Assembly (NCBI GenBank): GCA_035079385.1
Contig: JAVHKY010000030.1
Coordinates: 6,735,001-6,799,000 of the forward strand
Length of the DNA stretch: 64,000 nt
DNA from: Aspidiotus rigidus
Lineage: Eukaryota; Arthropoda; Insecta; Hemiptera; Diaspididae
Direction of reading: 5' to 3'
The translations under genes were made by a program, and so were the position numbers. The notes under the pieces are model-generated. The model was not told where the DNA came from and searched no databases. It worked only from the letters and a program-made list of their open reading frames with translations. How positions within the stretch are numbered: the first letter of the stretch is position 1; each line of letters opens with the position of its first letter. Of the stretch, positions 44,766-56,298 are shown piece after piece.

Positions 44766-44769
44766 CGGA

Positions 44770-45020
44770 ATTTTCAATTTTTTTTACTGGGAACCTGTTC
44801 TATCCCGGTTATTTTGAAAAATTTGACGTGCACCGTATAGCAAAACTGACCCACTGTAAGGAAGGATTTGGAATAATTTTGACTTTCAAAGCATAATTGT
44901 GATAGGAAAGAGACTTGGAAAATTTCGATCTTTAAGCCGTAATATATGATTGGAGGAGAACTTGGTAAGAGGTACGTATGCCTCTCTCCGAAATCCTCTT
45001 CTCGGAATCACAATGGATGA
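44770..45020. repeat. Family A fragment with degraded terminus
   Basis: Begins ACTGGGAACCTGTTCTATCCCGG (hairpin 4 of 6 pairs) with the subterminal TTTGAAAAATTTGACG and GACTTGGAAAATTTCG lines. Confidence 0.5.
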
Positions 45021-45369
45021 GAAACCCCCTGTCTGCAAATATACCCAAAGTAAACTTCGAGAAATTTAACAAGTTCGTACAGTAACAGAGTCACAATTGC
45101 CCCAGACGTCATCATGGTGATGTCATTAGCGCCGAATATTCTTTTGGAAAAACTCCCTTCCATTTTTACATGGCCTAAACATGACAAAATCAGTAAAGAG
45201 AGAAATTGAGATTGTATAGGTTGAGATTTTTCTTCATTAAAAATTTTGGAATCCCTTGGCAATATATAATCATTGGGATCTGTGATTGCGATCGATAAAG
45301 GTAACCAACTACTTCTATTAAGACCATGAGGGATAGGATGGTCTCCTACTTAGGTTGAGATTGAAACTT

Positions 45370-46730
45370 GGTTCAGTCTGTTTGGTACGACAAAAACTTC
45401 TCGCACCTAAATCTGCACACCGATCGAGCAACAATTCAGGCTGATAAATCCTCCCTAAAATCCTCAATCTACAACACTACGTTTAGCTCTCGGTGCCTTA
45501 CGGACTAGCCCTACGCTCAGCCTATGCGCTACGGCAGTTATTCCTCTCTAGAACTCCGTTCATTATCGATTACAGCCAATTTCCTCGTGTCTACAGCCTA
45601 GCTTCCCCAACTCCCTACCTACCAACCCTCTCTTCTCCCCCAAAATTCTCAACTTCTCTCATTAGAGTCTCATCTTAACCTAACCACCATCTCGAATTTC
45701 AACCCCTTCTCCCCATCTTCTCATCCACCCCTCCATGGACATCCTCATCACCCCTCATTCGCCTCAACATGGCCAACCTACCAAAATCGGACAATGTAAT
45801 CCATATAAGACACATTAAAAAGGTAATTGATAACGACTTCCCTTCCCACAACCTGTGCTTTACAGATGGTTCAAATCGGGCCCTAAAACTATAGCTACGC
45901 CTTCTCCATCAATTGTGAAATCTCATACTTTCGTTTGAAAAACTCAACCTCCATATATTCTGCCGAACTACGTGCCGTCTATACCTGCTTTACTCACCTC
46001 ACTCTTCTTTCTCATTCCTGTAAATTTCTCTTCATCTCTGACTCTTTCTCCTCTCTCCAAGCCATGCAAAACCCTCACTCTTCCAATTCTATCGTACAGC
46101 GCATTCCCATAGTCCCGCACTGCTTAATATCTTCTCTGTCTTCATTTGCTTTATTCTGGATCCCTGTTCACATCGGTCTACCGGAACACGACGCATTGGA
46201 CCTGGCTTCTGAAAAAGCCTTGATTCTTCCCTCAATCACTGATCGCTCCTTTTCTCCGGCCGATGACTTAAAATCATTCTACCGTTCACAAACCACATCA
46301 TTATGACACAACTCTGGTCTTCTCAACCCTGCAACAAATATCGTTCAATTAAAAAATACCTGACCCCCTGGTCCTCTTCAATACGTCCCTCACGCCGCGA
46401 AGAAATAGTTGTAACTCGACTACGAATCGGACACACTTGCCTAACCCTTTCCTTCCTTATCATTGGACTCTCTGCCCCTCCCTCATGCCAATACTGCCAA
46501 ACTGAAAATCTATCTGTCTCTAACTTTTTCACCTGCCCTTCTCTCATAAACATTAGACACTCTTTTTCTGTTTTCTCCCATATCCCGTTTGCTCTTTCCA
46601 ATAACTCAGAAACCATAATCAATACTACCTCAAACTTCCTCCGATCCACCTATTACTACAAATCCATTTGATCCGAACATCTTTCCCTGAGCTAACGAGC
46701 TAATGACCCGTTGAGTAGTCGAAGAGCTCG
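45370..46730 (+). pseudogene. 3' part of an RNase H-bearing LINE
   Basis: RT thumb remnant TLRLALGALRTSPTLSL near 45478. RNase H: CFTDGSNRA (about 45860, catalytic Asp), SIYSAELRAVYTCFTHL (Glu, 45950), FISDSFSSLQAMQNP (Asp, 46035), FWIPVHIGLPEHDALDLASE (Asp, 46160). After a frame shift at about 46305 comes the LINE tail: NKYRSIKKYLTPWSSS, VTRLRIGHTCLTLSFL, and a zinc-like CQYCQTENLSVSNFFTCP. The order RT-RNase H-CCHC-like tail fits I-group LINEs. The N-terminal RT and endonuclease are gone; there is one frame break in RNase H (about 45893) and one after it. 5'-truncated and decayed. Confidence 0.8.
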
Positions 46731-46734
46731 TAAA

Positions 46735-48500
46735 AAAAATTGACGTAGTGCATGAATTATCATATTTTGTAATCAATCACTTTTATCAGTATAATTAAGT
46801 ACGAAACAATACAGCTGTGGTGACCTTATTAAATGAAACACTGAATGCAAAGCCCTCCGCTAAACTGCAGAGAGATCCTCAAAAATTGAATGTACACATA
46901 TCTCGACAGAAGTCGTTCCGAAAAAGAAAGAACAACTTTGTAAACAGACAAGTTATTAGAAAAAAGAAGTCTTCTTTTCATCCTTGACCAATACGACTGT
47001 CGACGTCGACACCATTCGATACGCCTTCGCTTGCTAAATTTATCAAAATCGTTTCTTGAGAACTAAAACATGTTTTTTGATCGCCTTGGGACTGTCGTCA
47101 ACTTTGTTACCCGCTCAGTTCAACTTTCGTGAAAAGTACAAGAGAACAGATCATTTGGAACGACTAAAAAGAACAAAAACTCTTTGTTCAATGGAAGAAT
47201 TTAAATTGAATCGACGATTTACTAAAAAAGTCACTTCTTTCGAAAGTTCCACTAAAAAAAAATCGAAGACGAAAAGTGGAACAAATTTTTATCTTTACGA
47301 GAAACAAGTGAAAATGTATCAAATATCGCGCGGATGGTAGTGCTATAGGCGGCCTGAAAAATTCCATTAATTTCAACAACCTTACCGAACTGAATGTTCC
47401 CAAAGAAATTTCAGTAGGCATACGAATTAAAGTTTTGTAGTTCATCTGTCGATATTTCAAGTAAATGAATGAAAAAGAATTATAATACGATTTAGTAAAT
47501 TAGTAAGTCACTAACAGAAAAGAATACAACTTCAGCGAAAAATTCATGGATTATGGGTCCACTTTTTTCCATATCAAAAATTCGGAAACTTCAGATTTGA
47601 CCATAATATTCGCGAAGTGCTTGAGAAGTTATTGCTAAAAATAAATGATAGCAAACCAGGTGAGATGCGGAGATGTTCACATATCGAACTTTTCTCTGCG
47701 TCTGTAAATATAAATAAACCAAAAAGAAAAGCGAGCAAAGAAAACGAAGATATAAAATTTTTTCCCTGATTCCAAACTTGCACGTAGGTCAGAATCGAAT
47801 ATAGCGACACTACTCGTATTCGTATACCTTCAAGCGTAACAGAGCAATGCTGGTGCAATTCAAGTATTCTACGAAAGAATACGAAAGTTTCGTTGCCAAG
47901 AAATTAACTTATTTTCTTTCACCTGCATATAATTTCTACGAGCATCGCCAACCAAGTTCTTAGCTAATTTTTGTTCGCAAAACTACTCTCCCATTCTCGA
48001 AAAACCGCAATAAATGAGGTCATTTTTCAAAGTCGTGTGATTCTATAAATCGACGTTCGTAATTAAATAAATTGAGGGATTTTAATTTGTTGATACTATT
48101 TCGACGTCAACTCATTGAATTCTCGACAACAAAATATTAGTTTGTTGATATCTTCCAAATGAGAAACTATAAGGTATACACATAGTATTCTTAAGCCCAA
48201 GATGAATGCTTTCAGATACAATATCATTGACGAAAATGCATATTTATGGACTTGACGATAATTCGAAATAGAAACATTCATAACCTCGAAGACAGCATAA
48301 TTATCATATTCATTTTGTCAAGTCCAATACCGAGGTATTCTTTTGAAATTTTGTTTGCAGACGTAGTGAGACAGAGACGTGTACTTTCGCTTATTCCTAG
48401 CTACCTATTCGCATATCATTTTCTACGAGTAGTTTTTGTGGAGGTGAAAATCTTTAAAAACGTAAGTCATTATATTGAAATTATATCACCCGTGAGGTCT
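46735..48500. other. Unassigned DNA
   Basis: The 94-codon frame at 47056-47340 begins at TTG and has no known domain. Otherwise AT-rich with no repeat partner noticed. Confidence 0.35.
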
Positions 48501-48514
48501 TGTGGGGTATCCGA

Positions 48515-49170
48515 CGTGTTCGGCACCATACCAAAGGAGGAACTTCTCACTCTCCTGCTAAACAACAGATACCAAGGAAATCATAACAGCCTAAAATACG
48601 TAAAGTTAATCTGCCGATCTAACAACAAGTTGTGCAACCTCGAAAAGGAGTAGCAGCCACCAATACAGGCGCAGTAGAGATATTCATGAATAATATGGAA
48701 AACGAGATATCGAAAGGCAGCAATTTCAAAAACTAGTAGATAATATCTACTTAGCTGGTCAGGCACCAAAAGAAACTTAGACTAATTCTTCCGCGATGAA
48801 TGAAATTATCAATGCAACGAGACCACTAACACGGGCGAATATTAGGATAAAATACAAAATCTACGGGAAGACAACGCAGACTGACGCAATCATCCGACAC
48901 GACTTGTGCCTCTATCTTAGGTACAAGTTAGCGGCGATTCAGAACTACTGCCACTACGAAATATCTGTACTAAAGAACAATGAAGAGAAGAGGAAAGAAA
49001 TCGAGGTAGTTAAGGAGATCGCAGCAGTCAACAGTTACTTCAGAGGTAAGGTTGAGGATGAATTCAAAGAAGGGAAGCGATGACAACACAGTGAGAAGGT
49101 ACTCTGGATCAGTACCACACATGGGGAAGTACACGATTCGAACAAGGTGATAAAGGATGAGAATATGGGC
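48515..49170 (+). pseudogene. PLE RT fragment (second lineage)
   Basis: FGTIPKEELLTLLLNNRYQ (48520), a degraded motif B, NMENEISKGSNF (48690), the catalytic loop remnant VDNIYLAGQ (YVDD-like, near 48740), then NIRIKYKIYGKTTQTDAIIRH (48840; YRKPTQTD block), YKLAAIQNYCHYEIS, EEKRKEIEVVKEIAAVNSYF (49000), EDEFKEGKR. Gene order matches a PLE RT palm-to-thumb. Several indels and stops. Sister to the fragment at 25.8 kb. Confidence 0.8.
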
Positions 49171-49329
49171 TTCCACAACAATTCCTCAGGTGAAAGAATG
49201 GATTAATATTGGTGTAAAGTACTGTAAGTTATCTAGTCCACGAGAGCTCACTCACTCCGCTCGTTCGCCCCGATATGGATATCAACATTAAACTATGTTA
49301 GGCTTACTATTGAGCCCAACTTACAGCAG

Positions 49330-49835
49330 TAGAAAAGCCCATACTAAAAATTTCGAGCTTAGTTATTTACTGCCTGATGACGTCATAGTTTATTATAGAG
49401 AAGAGAAGGGATAAGTTCCTCTCCTAAAATATATAACTACAAAGTCCGTGTCTATGACGTCACAATTTTATGACCTTCATAGGTTAGTCTTGTAACGTTA
49501 CAATGTAATGACATCATCAGTTTTCAAAGTTTCCCTTCTATTATATACAGCTCCAAAATTCTAGCCTTTGGGACCACAATCTGATTCTCAAGTCCCAATT
49601 CTTTCGTACCATATTATGAGTTTCTAAGTCCGTACTCCATAAAACAAGTTCCCTGCCACTCGTCGTTTTTCCAAGTCCCTCTCCTATTATAATATCATAT
49701 AGCTTCAAAGTCCAGGCCCGTGACATTACAATTTGATGACGATATAGATCTGGTACATCAATATTTTTATTTATGATTAAGGGGGACTCAAAACAATTTC
49801 GACTTATGACTAGTAATATGGTAGAAGGGGACTCA
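49330..49835. repeat. Family A repeat region
   Basis: Lines CTGATGACGTCATAG, TATGACGTCACAATTT, GTCCCTCTCCTATTAT and CCATAAAACAAGTTCCCTGCC (degraded hairpin near 49636). Probably a fragment in reverse orientation. Confidence 0.5.
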
Positions 49836-50444
49836 TGGTGTTTGAAGCATTGCATATCTGGCTCCATAAAGGGGCTTAGCCAATTGGTGTACAAAGCATT
49901 ACACATCTAATTAGTTGAAGGAGCTATCCTAATGCGGATCATAATAATGTATCATCTTTCAACCCATAGAAAACGTTGCCTGCATCCCTCGTTTAACATC
50001 GTTATTGGAATTAGCCTAAGAGTCGAGGTACTCGAGTTACTTTTCCCAAGTCCCAAGGTCATCTGCACGCACTCGCACACAAATTTTGGAATTAGGGTAT
50101 GGGTCAGAGAAAAGATATGAAACATGTCAGGAGTGGGACCGGGAGAAAGTTCAAGATCAGGAGAAAGGAGCTTGCGAAATATCACGGCAAAAAGAAGATG
50201 GGAAGTTACTGTTTGGCAACATAATGGCGAAGGAATATTTGAAGTCCGCAGATTGCAAAGGCAAAAAGAAGGAAAGCCAGTCTCGTGAACAATGTAGTTA
50301 TGATTAACAACGAAAAATTATTTGGCTTGGTGATTGAACCAGAAAGTAAGAAGAGATTCGACCATCACTGAACAAATCACGTCGTGACGCGGCATCGTTG
50401 TAGTCAAAAACTCACGGGTTCTTTAACGGAGTTAAACGAAGGGT

Positions 50445-50976
50445 GGCAGAGAACCTGTTCTATGGGGCATGTGGGGTCTGAAAAATGTAGATTGTGACGT
50501 CACGAGGCTAACGTCTTCAAATTGTGACGTCACCGGCCCGGATTTTGGAGCTGTGTATAATAGGAGGGGAACTTGAAAAAAACTGATCTGTTACGTCATC
50601 AGATTATGACGTCACAAGGCCGATCTATGACGTCATCAAATTGTGACGTCAAGACCCCGCCCTCCAAGCTACATACGATAGGAGGAAGACTTAGAAAAAA
50701 GGACGATTTCCATAACGAACTTAAACGAGATTCGAAATTTTTCCAAGTTTTCCGTCGGACGGCAAATTTCTCAAAAAACCCCCTTGGAACAGGTTCCGAG
50801 TTAAAAAAACTGATCTATGACATCATCATACTGTGATGTACCAGGCGCCGCTCCCAAGCTATACATATATGATAGGAGGGGACTTGGAAAATTTCGAGCT
50901 CCGAGCTTTGCCAGCCGGCCTGCCGGACGGCAGACGCCCCCCCCCCCATCCCCGATAAAACAAGTTCCTTGTTAAT
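50445..50976. mobile_element. Family A element, about 530 bp
   Basis: Left end GAGAACCTGTTCTATGGGG (hairpin half lost); right end GGGATAAAAC-type tip with AACAAG-TTC-CTTGTT (50959-50973), a perfect palindrome. Inside, six or more TGACGTCA/TGACGTCATCA sites between 50490 and 50650 and the TATAATAGGAGGGGAACTTG line. A second, degraded terminus AACAGG-TTC-CGAGTT at 50785 suggests a composite of two copies. Confidence 0.65.
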
Positions 50977-51075
50977 AAGATCACAAATAAGAACCAGTGT
51001 TTGAGGCCTTGTTCTTCAGGAACGATGCACTACAATTGATGATGAGGTGCATTTAACCCTGGAACGTATTCTTTT

Positions 51076-51615
51076 AACAGGGAACCTGTTCTATGGTGGG
51101 TTTTATGAAAAATTTGCCATGCGCTGTCCGGCGAAATATGACCTATGACGTCATCAACTCATGACGTCACAGAATCAATTGAAAAAACGATGGCTTTCTT
51201 AACGAAATTAAACGAAAAACGAAGGGAACCTTGGTAATGAAAACTCAAGGAAGACTAGACGTAGTATAACGCTAGTACGAAGGAGGTCTAGACCTAAGTT
51301 AAGCCTAATATAAAATAGAACGTCAGTGATGACCTATTTCAGGGATTTAGAAATATACAAGAAGCCTAGACCTAGCATAAAGCTAGTATAAGAGAGGCCT
51401 GACTTAGTATATAAGCCTAGTGTAAAATTAGTATACCGTATGGAGCGGAAGAATAGGGGTGGGAACGCCTAATGACGTCATCAGTGACCTTGACCTATTT
51501 TAAGGACTTGAAAATTTTTTTGAATTGACTCTGTGGCTGTGAAGTCATAAGTCGGTTTTCACAGGACAGCGTATGGTAAATTTTTCAAAAAAAAAAACAG
51601 AACAAGTTCCCTGTT
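51076..51615. mobile_element. Family A element with about 55-bp inverted ends
   Basis: The left tip AACAGG-GAA-CCTGTT (51076-51090) plus ATGAAAAATTTGCCATGCGCTGTCC is mirrored at the right by GGACAGCGTATGGTAAATTTTTCA and AACAAG-TTC-CCTGTT (51601-51615). So terminal inverted repeats of about 55 bases with palindromic tips. Internal CTAGTATAAG-type lines (repeat C) at 51240-51440. Non-coding. Confidence 0.75.
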
Positions 51616-51835
51616 GAAAATTTTCCAGTCCCTAAAATAGGGTGAGGTCATTGATGACATCATCAAAGTTTCCTATCACTCTTCTTCCGCACGATGCAGT
51701 ATACTAATTTTATACCAGGTTTATTCTACGTCTAGGCTTCCTTGAATTCTCAATAGCAAAACCAATTTGACTCAAAGAACGAGTTCCTTACGTTCCTCGT
51801 TTAATTTCGTTAAGGAAGCCGTCGTTGTAGCTAAC
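51180..51835. repeat. Overlapping second inverted repeat
   Basis: ACGATGGCTTTCTTAACGAA at 51186-51225 and AACTCAAGGAAGACTAGACG at 51241-51270 are mirrored by TTCGTTAAGGAAGCC at 51806 and CTACGTCTAGGCTTCCTTGA at 51726. This palindrome is centred about 160 bases to the right of the family A pair, so two inverted structures interlock. Confidence 0.6.
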
Positions 51836-51839
51836 TACA

Positions 51840-52211
51840 TAATAAAGAAGAATAGTGCCCTTGAGATTCTTTCATTATCAACATGCCCATCATAATATGG
51901 TTGAAATTAGAGAAAGTACTCACATTTGTAAAGAGAGAAACATCATTGGAAATAACATCTCACTTCTACAAAGTTTCTTCTTCGCTTACCTGCAACACAG
52001 AATGAAAAATCAATTATGTACAAAAGATACGTAAGTTGGAGGAAAAAATCTTTAAAAGAATATTGATCACTGTTATCATATTTTTTTTTCTTTCACTTTC
52101 ATCTATTCAAAAACTATTTGACTGCTCTAAGGTAGGCCTCAATAGTAGTTTTTAAACTGAAAGACTGGAGAAAATGATTTGTCATTCGTCTCAGCATCGG
52201 ATTAAAAATAA
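51840..52211. other. Unassigned DNA
   Basis: AT-rich, T11 near 52081; nothing recognised. Confidence 0.35.
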
Positions 52212-53171
52212 TCTAATATATAAAGCAGAAAGTTTGTCTGTTTGTCCGTCCTCCTGTCCGTTTATAACTCGAGAACTACTGGGCCGATCGCTTTCAAACT
52301 TTCAGGATATATTGTCCTCATCCCAGAGCAGCACATAGACTCATAAAAATAAAAATTTGACGGGGAGGTGCTGAGTAATTTCAAAAAAGGGCGAAAACAA
52401 TGACTTTTTTTTCAATATAAAAAAACGTGGTGGTGTAGCTTGCCATGTACGTTAGACCTACGCGCGTTGAGTGGCGCAGTTTCGAGAATTGAATTATTGT
52501 GATAACTCGAGTATAACTCATTTTTATGAAAAATTGAAGAGAACAAAAATTGTAGCCCCTGTAATTTCCTTTCGAATGAGCCCGGTTCCAGATTTTTAGG
52601 AGGAAATTTTGTGACTACAGTATTCGCTGTACTTCCATACTAAGCAAGTTATTTTATTCACAGTTTTAAAAACACCTACATAAAGGATTTTACATCCGGT
52701 ATCTCATACAAGAACCAATGTCTAGACACGGTGCGCACTGCGTATGGGCTAGCGGAAATTACCCTTTTTTTTACCTGTTGTCCGTGTGTTTTCTCAGGGA
52801 CTGGCAAAATGTCAATGGATTTGTCTGTATTCTGTTGCGATGAATACAGGCTTCACGCGTTAAGTCAGCTCTCAAGTGAATTAGTGTGTAAAAAATTTAA
52901 TTTGGTGATTTTATTTTTGTGCGACTCGGAACTTTGATATATTTTTATAAGTACAGTCGCAGTTTTTGGTGTCTATTTTCTTATTTTTGAACTGAATAGT
53001 TGTGAATTTTGCAAAACTCTTTCCACTGTTTCTTTTTTAAAAATTCATCTGAATTCCAAGATACCTACAAAACACACATACCTACAAGATACAGATACCT
53101 ATAAAACACAGATATCTACTCAACACACAGCTAGCGGTCAGGCGCGCCGGAGGCGCGTCGCCAACCGCTAG
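52212..53171 (+). mobile_element. Non-autonomous Helitron, 960 bp
   Basis: The 5' end is TCTAATATATAAAGC followed by GTTTGTCTGTTTGTCCGTCC and AACTACTGGGCCGATCG, a start common to insect Helitrons. The 3' end has a GC hairpin CGCGCC-GGA-GGCGCG (53141-53157) and closes with CTAG (53168-53171), fitting the CTRR rule. It sits between A (52211) and T (53172), the AT target of Helitrons. No Rep/helicase coding. The outermost 8 bases CTAGCGGT (53131-53138) and ACCGCTAG (53164-53171) extend the hairpin. Confidence 0.75.
53061..53128. repeat. 17-bp minisatellite x4 near Helitron 3' end
   Basis: Four tandem units: ATACCTACAAAACACAC, ATACCTACAAGATACAG, ATACCTATAAAACACAG, ATATCTACTCAACACAC, ending three bases before the terminal palindrome. 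Confidence 0.85.
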
Positions 53172-53174
53172 TTC

Positions 53175-55725
53175 TATATAAAAATACATGACCCAGATCC
53201 ATCGATTGAGAAAAGCTTTTTTCCTCGCATTTGAAATATAATCAATACAAAAAAGTTCAGACTAAGACAGGCCAACAAGTCTTAGAAATATATGAAATTC
53301 GTATTTCAGGGGGAGGGCAGGACTATTTATTCGAAAAATGTTTATTCGTGAATTTGATAAATTCAACTGAATGATATATCGTGGGAGGCAAGATCTAGTT
53401 GAACTAATTAATGGCTTGAATATTGGGAACTAAGGAACCCTTCAACTTGGTTTTTGAAAATATGTGTAGTAATCATAGTACTTCCCACTTTTAAAAATTT
53501 GACCTCGCTTTCTACGTTTTTATTTTACGAAACCATTTTGGCCGCATTTTAAATAGTTTCTTCAGAACGATTAAAGTATTCACAGATTCTTATGAAGGAG
53601 TCATTTCCACTATCGTGGAATTTGGATAACCCTGTATTATATTGCACGCACGCACCTGAAATGGTATTTCCTAAAATGACTGTTAAACAGCATTTTTTAA
53701 AACAGAGAATTATCAGTATCAAATATAAACCGTCTGAAACGTTTTGAAATATATCCTTTTCTTCTTTTCGTGTCCATTGAAACCTCTTATTTCTATTTTC
53801 TAATGAAAGGATAGTATGACTGATTGTTTTGTATTCATGGGCGAGTTCAAGTTGGCAGATGCGCTTCGGGAACTCGATATGTCCGTAGTTGCACTACTGG
53901 CTAACTGAAATACATTTCCTAAGTCTGATGAGAAATTTTTTCCTACTTTCTTTTTCGCACTTCACGGTAGAAAAACATGTTCGAAACAACCATCTGGATA
54001 ACGACAAGTCAAGAGTTCTGTATTTTATTTAGTAAAAAAACTCCAGAATGTTCTCTTCCTTGTGTTACTTTATTTTCAATTCTGTTTTTTAAAGTTCGCG
54101 ATCGTATGACTTCCTCGACCAACCTTTTTCTTTAGCCTTGAGCCGAACTTTTTTTCTTTCTGTAGACTAAATGCTTTTTATTTCGTTTTCCGTTCTTTTT
54201 TTTCACCTCTACTTCCGTTTTGTTTTCATTTTCTTACTCTCATCCTTTCTATCGAGATATATTCATCTTCATTTTTGCACTGTTACTTGTTACAATTCCT
54301 CCGAAGAAAGTGCGTACAATTGAGAACAATTGAAATAAAGTCGACAGCATTAGACTTTACCTCAGTTTTTGAAATGAGAGTACCGGTATACTTCAACTAC
54401 TTTCAATATTCTTAGTGTCCTTGCTATATTATGAAACACGATGGTCCACTACAACATGCTTTATTCGACTAAACATGCATTGATGATACCGGCACGCTCG
54501 AGCTCTTATCTACAATACAAGTATCGATATGCAACAGTCTTGAACAGTCCTACTGCATAATATTGTCGGGCATCATAATTGATTAAGTTGAGTATATTGT
54601 TTGAGTGCTGCCTGTTATGTGATGAAATTTATTCATGCGCGGGTATGCATTATGGAATTTGTGCGCGACAAGAAGTAATAAAAAGTGCAATATGTTACCA
54701 AAACCTTTGGGTGCGCAAGATAATTTCGATTTCACATGGATGGGATTCATGCAACCCATCGACACCAATAAAATCAATCATTCTACCAGATCGATACAAC
54801 GTAGGCGATCACATATTCAAAATGGAGTCCTATGAAAGCCTCATAGTAATTAATCATTTACGGCCAGAGAGCACAAACCCATCACACCTTCATCTACTTT
54901 ATGTGCGAGGCTAAGGCACATTGCTTGCAGTAGTGTTGAATACTCAGAGCGCATATTATAGTGGCACCAAGTTTCATTCATCAAACACCATTATTGTCGA
55001 ATAATGAGGGCTTAAGCCAATGTTCATGACTAGGTTTGTTACGACTCGATATATTCGTCAATATAACTTTGTCTATTTCTGTAACGTGAGGGCGCAACTG
55101 ACAACACCAAGGAGGTAGGTATGGTAGTGATGTTAAACGGGAATACAAAGCAGAGAAAATACGGTTCTGATATTTTTTTCTGCTCCGAAAGCGGATCCGG
55201 AGAATTAAATCGTTCCGAAGTTAATCCGGAGACTTGAAAAAAATCCGGATTTTCTGCAGACATTTACAATTTACCTACATTGATCGAGTATTGCACCGAT
55301 CAATAGAAAAGTATCTGAGCTTCACTTGGCATACATATTCCTCTGCTGATCGAAACTATATAGTTGGAGAGGGTGCTCGTGAACCATGATTCTCATTTCA
55401 TCATGATCTGCAGAATTGATTTTTATGGAAGTACTACTCTGCGAAATGGTGAAGATGGAGTCGAATTGAGTCACTTCCGAGACTGGTGCTAGTAACATTA
55501 TCCTATAATACCATTTCTCCTAATTGATACTTGTGTCGTTTGGAAAGGCAGAGACTTCCTTAACCAATTCACGGAGTAAATTGACGTATATCCATCGCAC
55601 AAATGTAACCCTCTGATCCGGAAGTGGAGACAGTATTTTTTGTCAGTATAACTCGTTTGTGACTGACTAAGATTAATGAGACAATCTGACTAATTGATAA
55701 TCAATGGTAATTATAGCAAATACTA
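53175..55725. other. Unassigned DNA
   Basis: Pyrimidine-rich around 54040-54260. The 111-codon frame at 54579-54914 has no known domain. A line GCTCCGAAAGCGGATCCGGAG near 55178 has an inverted partner TATCCGGAGCAGAAAAAAAG near 56089. Confidence 0.35.
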
Positions 55726-55735
55726 AAAAAGATAA

Positions 55736-55955
55736 AAACTGTCCTCAAAAGCCTGAAAAATAAGCCCAAAAATAGTGCTGGTACACAATGGCGGTGAACA
55801 TAAGAAGACTATACAAAATAACCAAAATAATATAAATTTTTCTACCAAATCTCCTTTCTGTTCAATTATCTCATTTTTGAAACTGTCCACAAGAACCTGA
55901 AAAATCACCCTAAAAATGGTGCTGGCGCATAGTGGCGCAGAACATATACAAGACA
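55736..55955. repeat. Two tandem units, about 144 bp period
   Basis: ACTGTCCTCAAAAGCCTGAA...GTGCTGGTACACAATGGCGG (about 55738) recurs as ACTGTCCACAAGAACCTGAA...GTGCTGGCGCATAGTGGCG (about 55882). On the minus strand both give a TIFxxIFQxxxDSF-like peptide in one 115-codon frame (55723-56070) of unknown meaning. Confidence 0.6.
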
Positions 55956-56298
55956 TATCAACTGTTAGCCAAATGCGAACAACAGAGAAATGGTACACCA
56001 AGATTCGTCTTCTTTCAAGGGAATCATAAGAACAATGGCAGGCACTCCGATCCGAATTTCCTCCGGCCACAAAATGTTGGTTCTGGATCGTATCCGGAGC
56101 AGAAAAAAAGTTTGTTCAACATCACTGAGGTTTGGCTATCCTCGAAAGTCCCACTATTTCCACCTTTCTCCTCCTTGTACAACAATTCGTTTTGACGGTA
56201 CAAACGAGAGCCGACATTTTTACTCGGCTGTTCTGACACGAATCACAAATGCTGGCAACCACACACTTGCGATGGTATCTGCTGGAACGTCGTCTCAA

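Noticed and set aside
46323..46649. 108-codon minus frame
   Set aside because: Antisense shadow of the LINE tail on the plus strand.
47056..47340. Possible secreted peptide
   Set aside because: The apparent start is TTG, with no ATG until well past the hydrophobic stretch; no family match.
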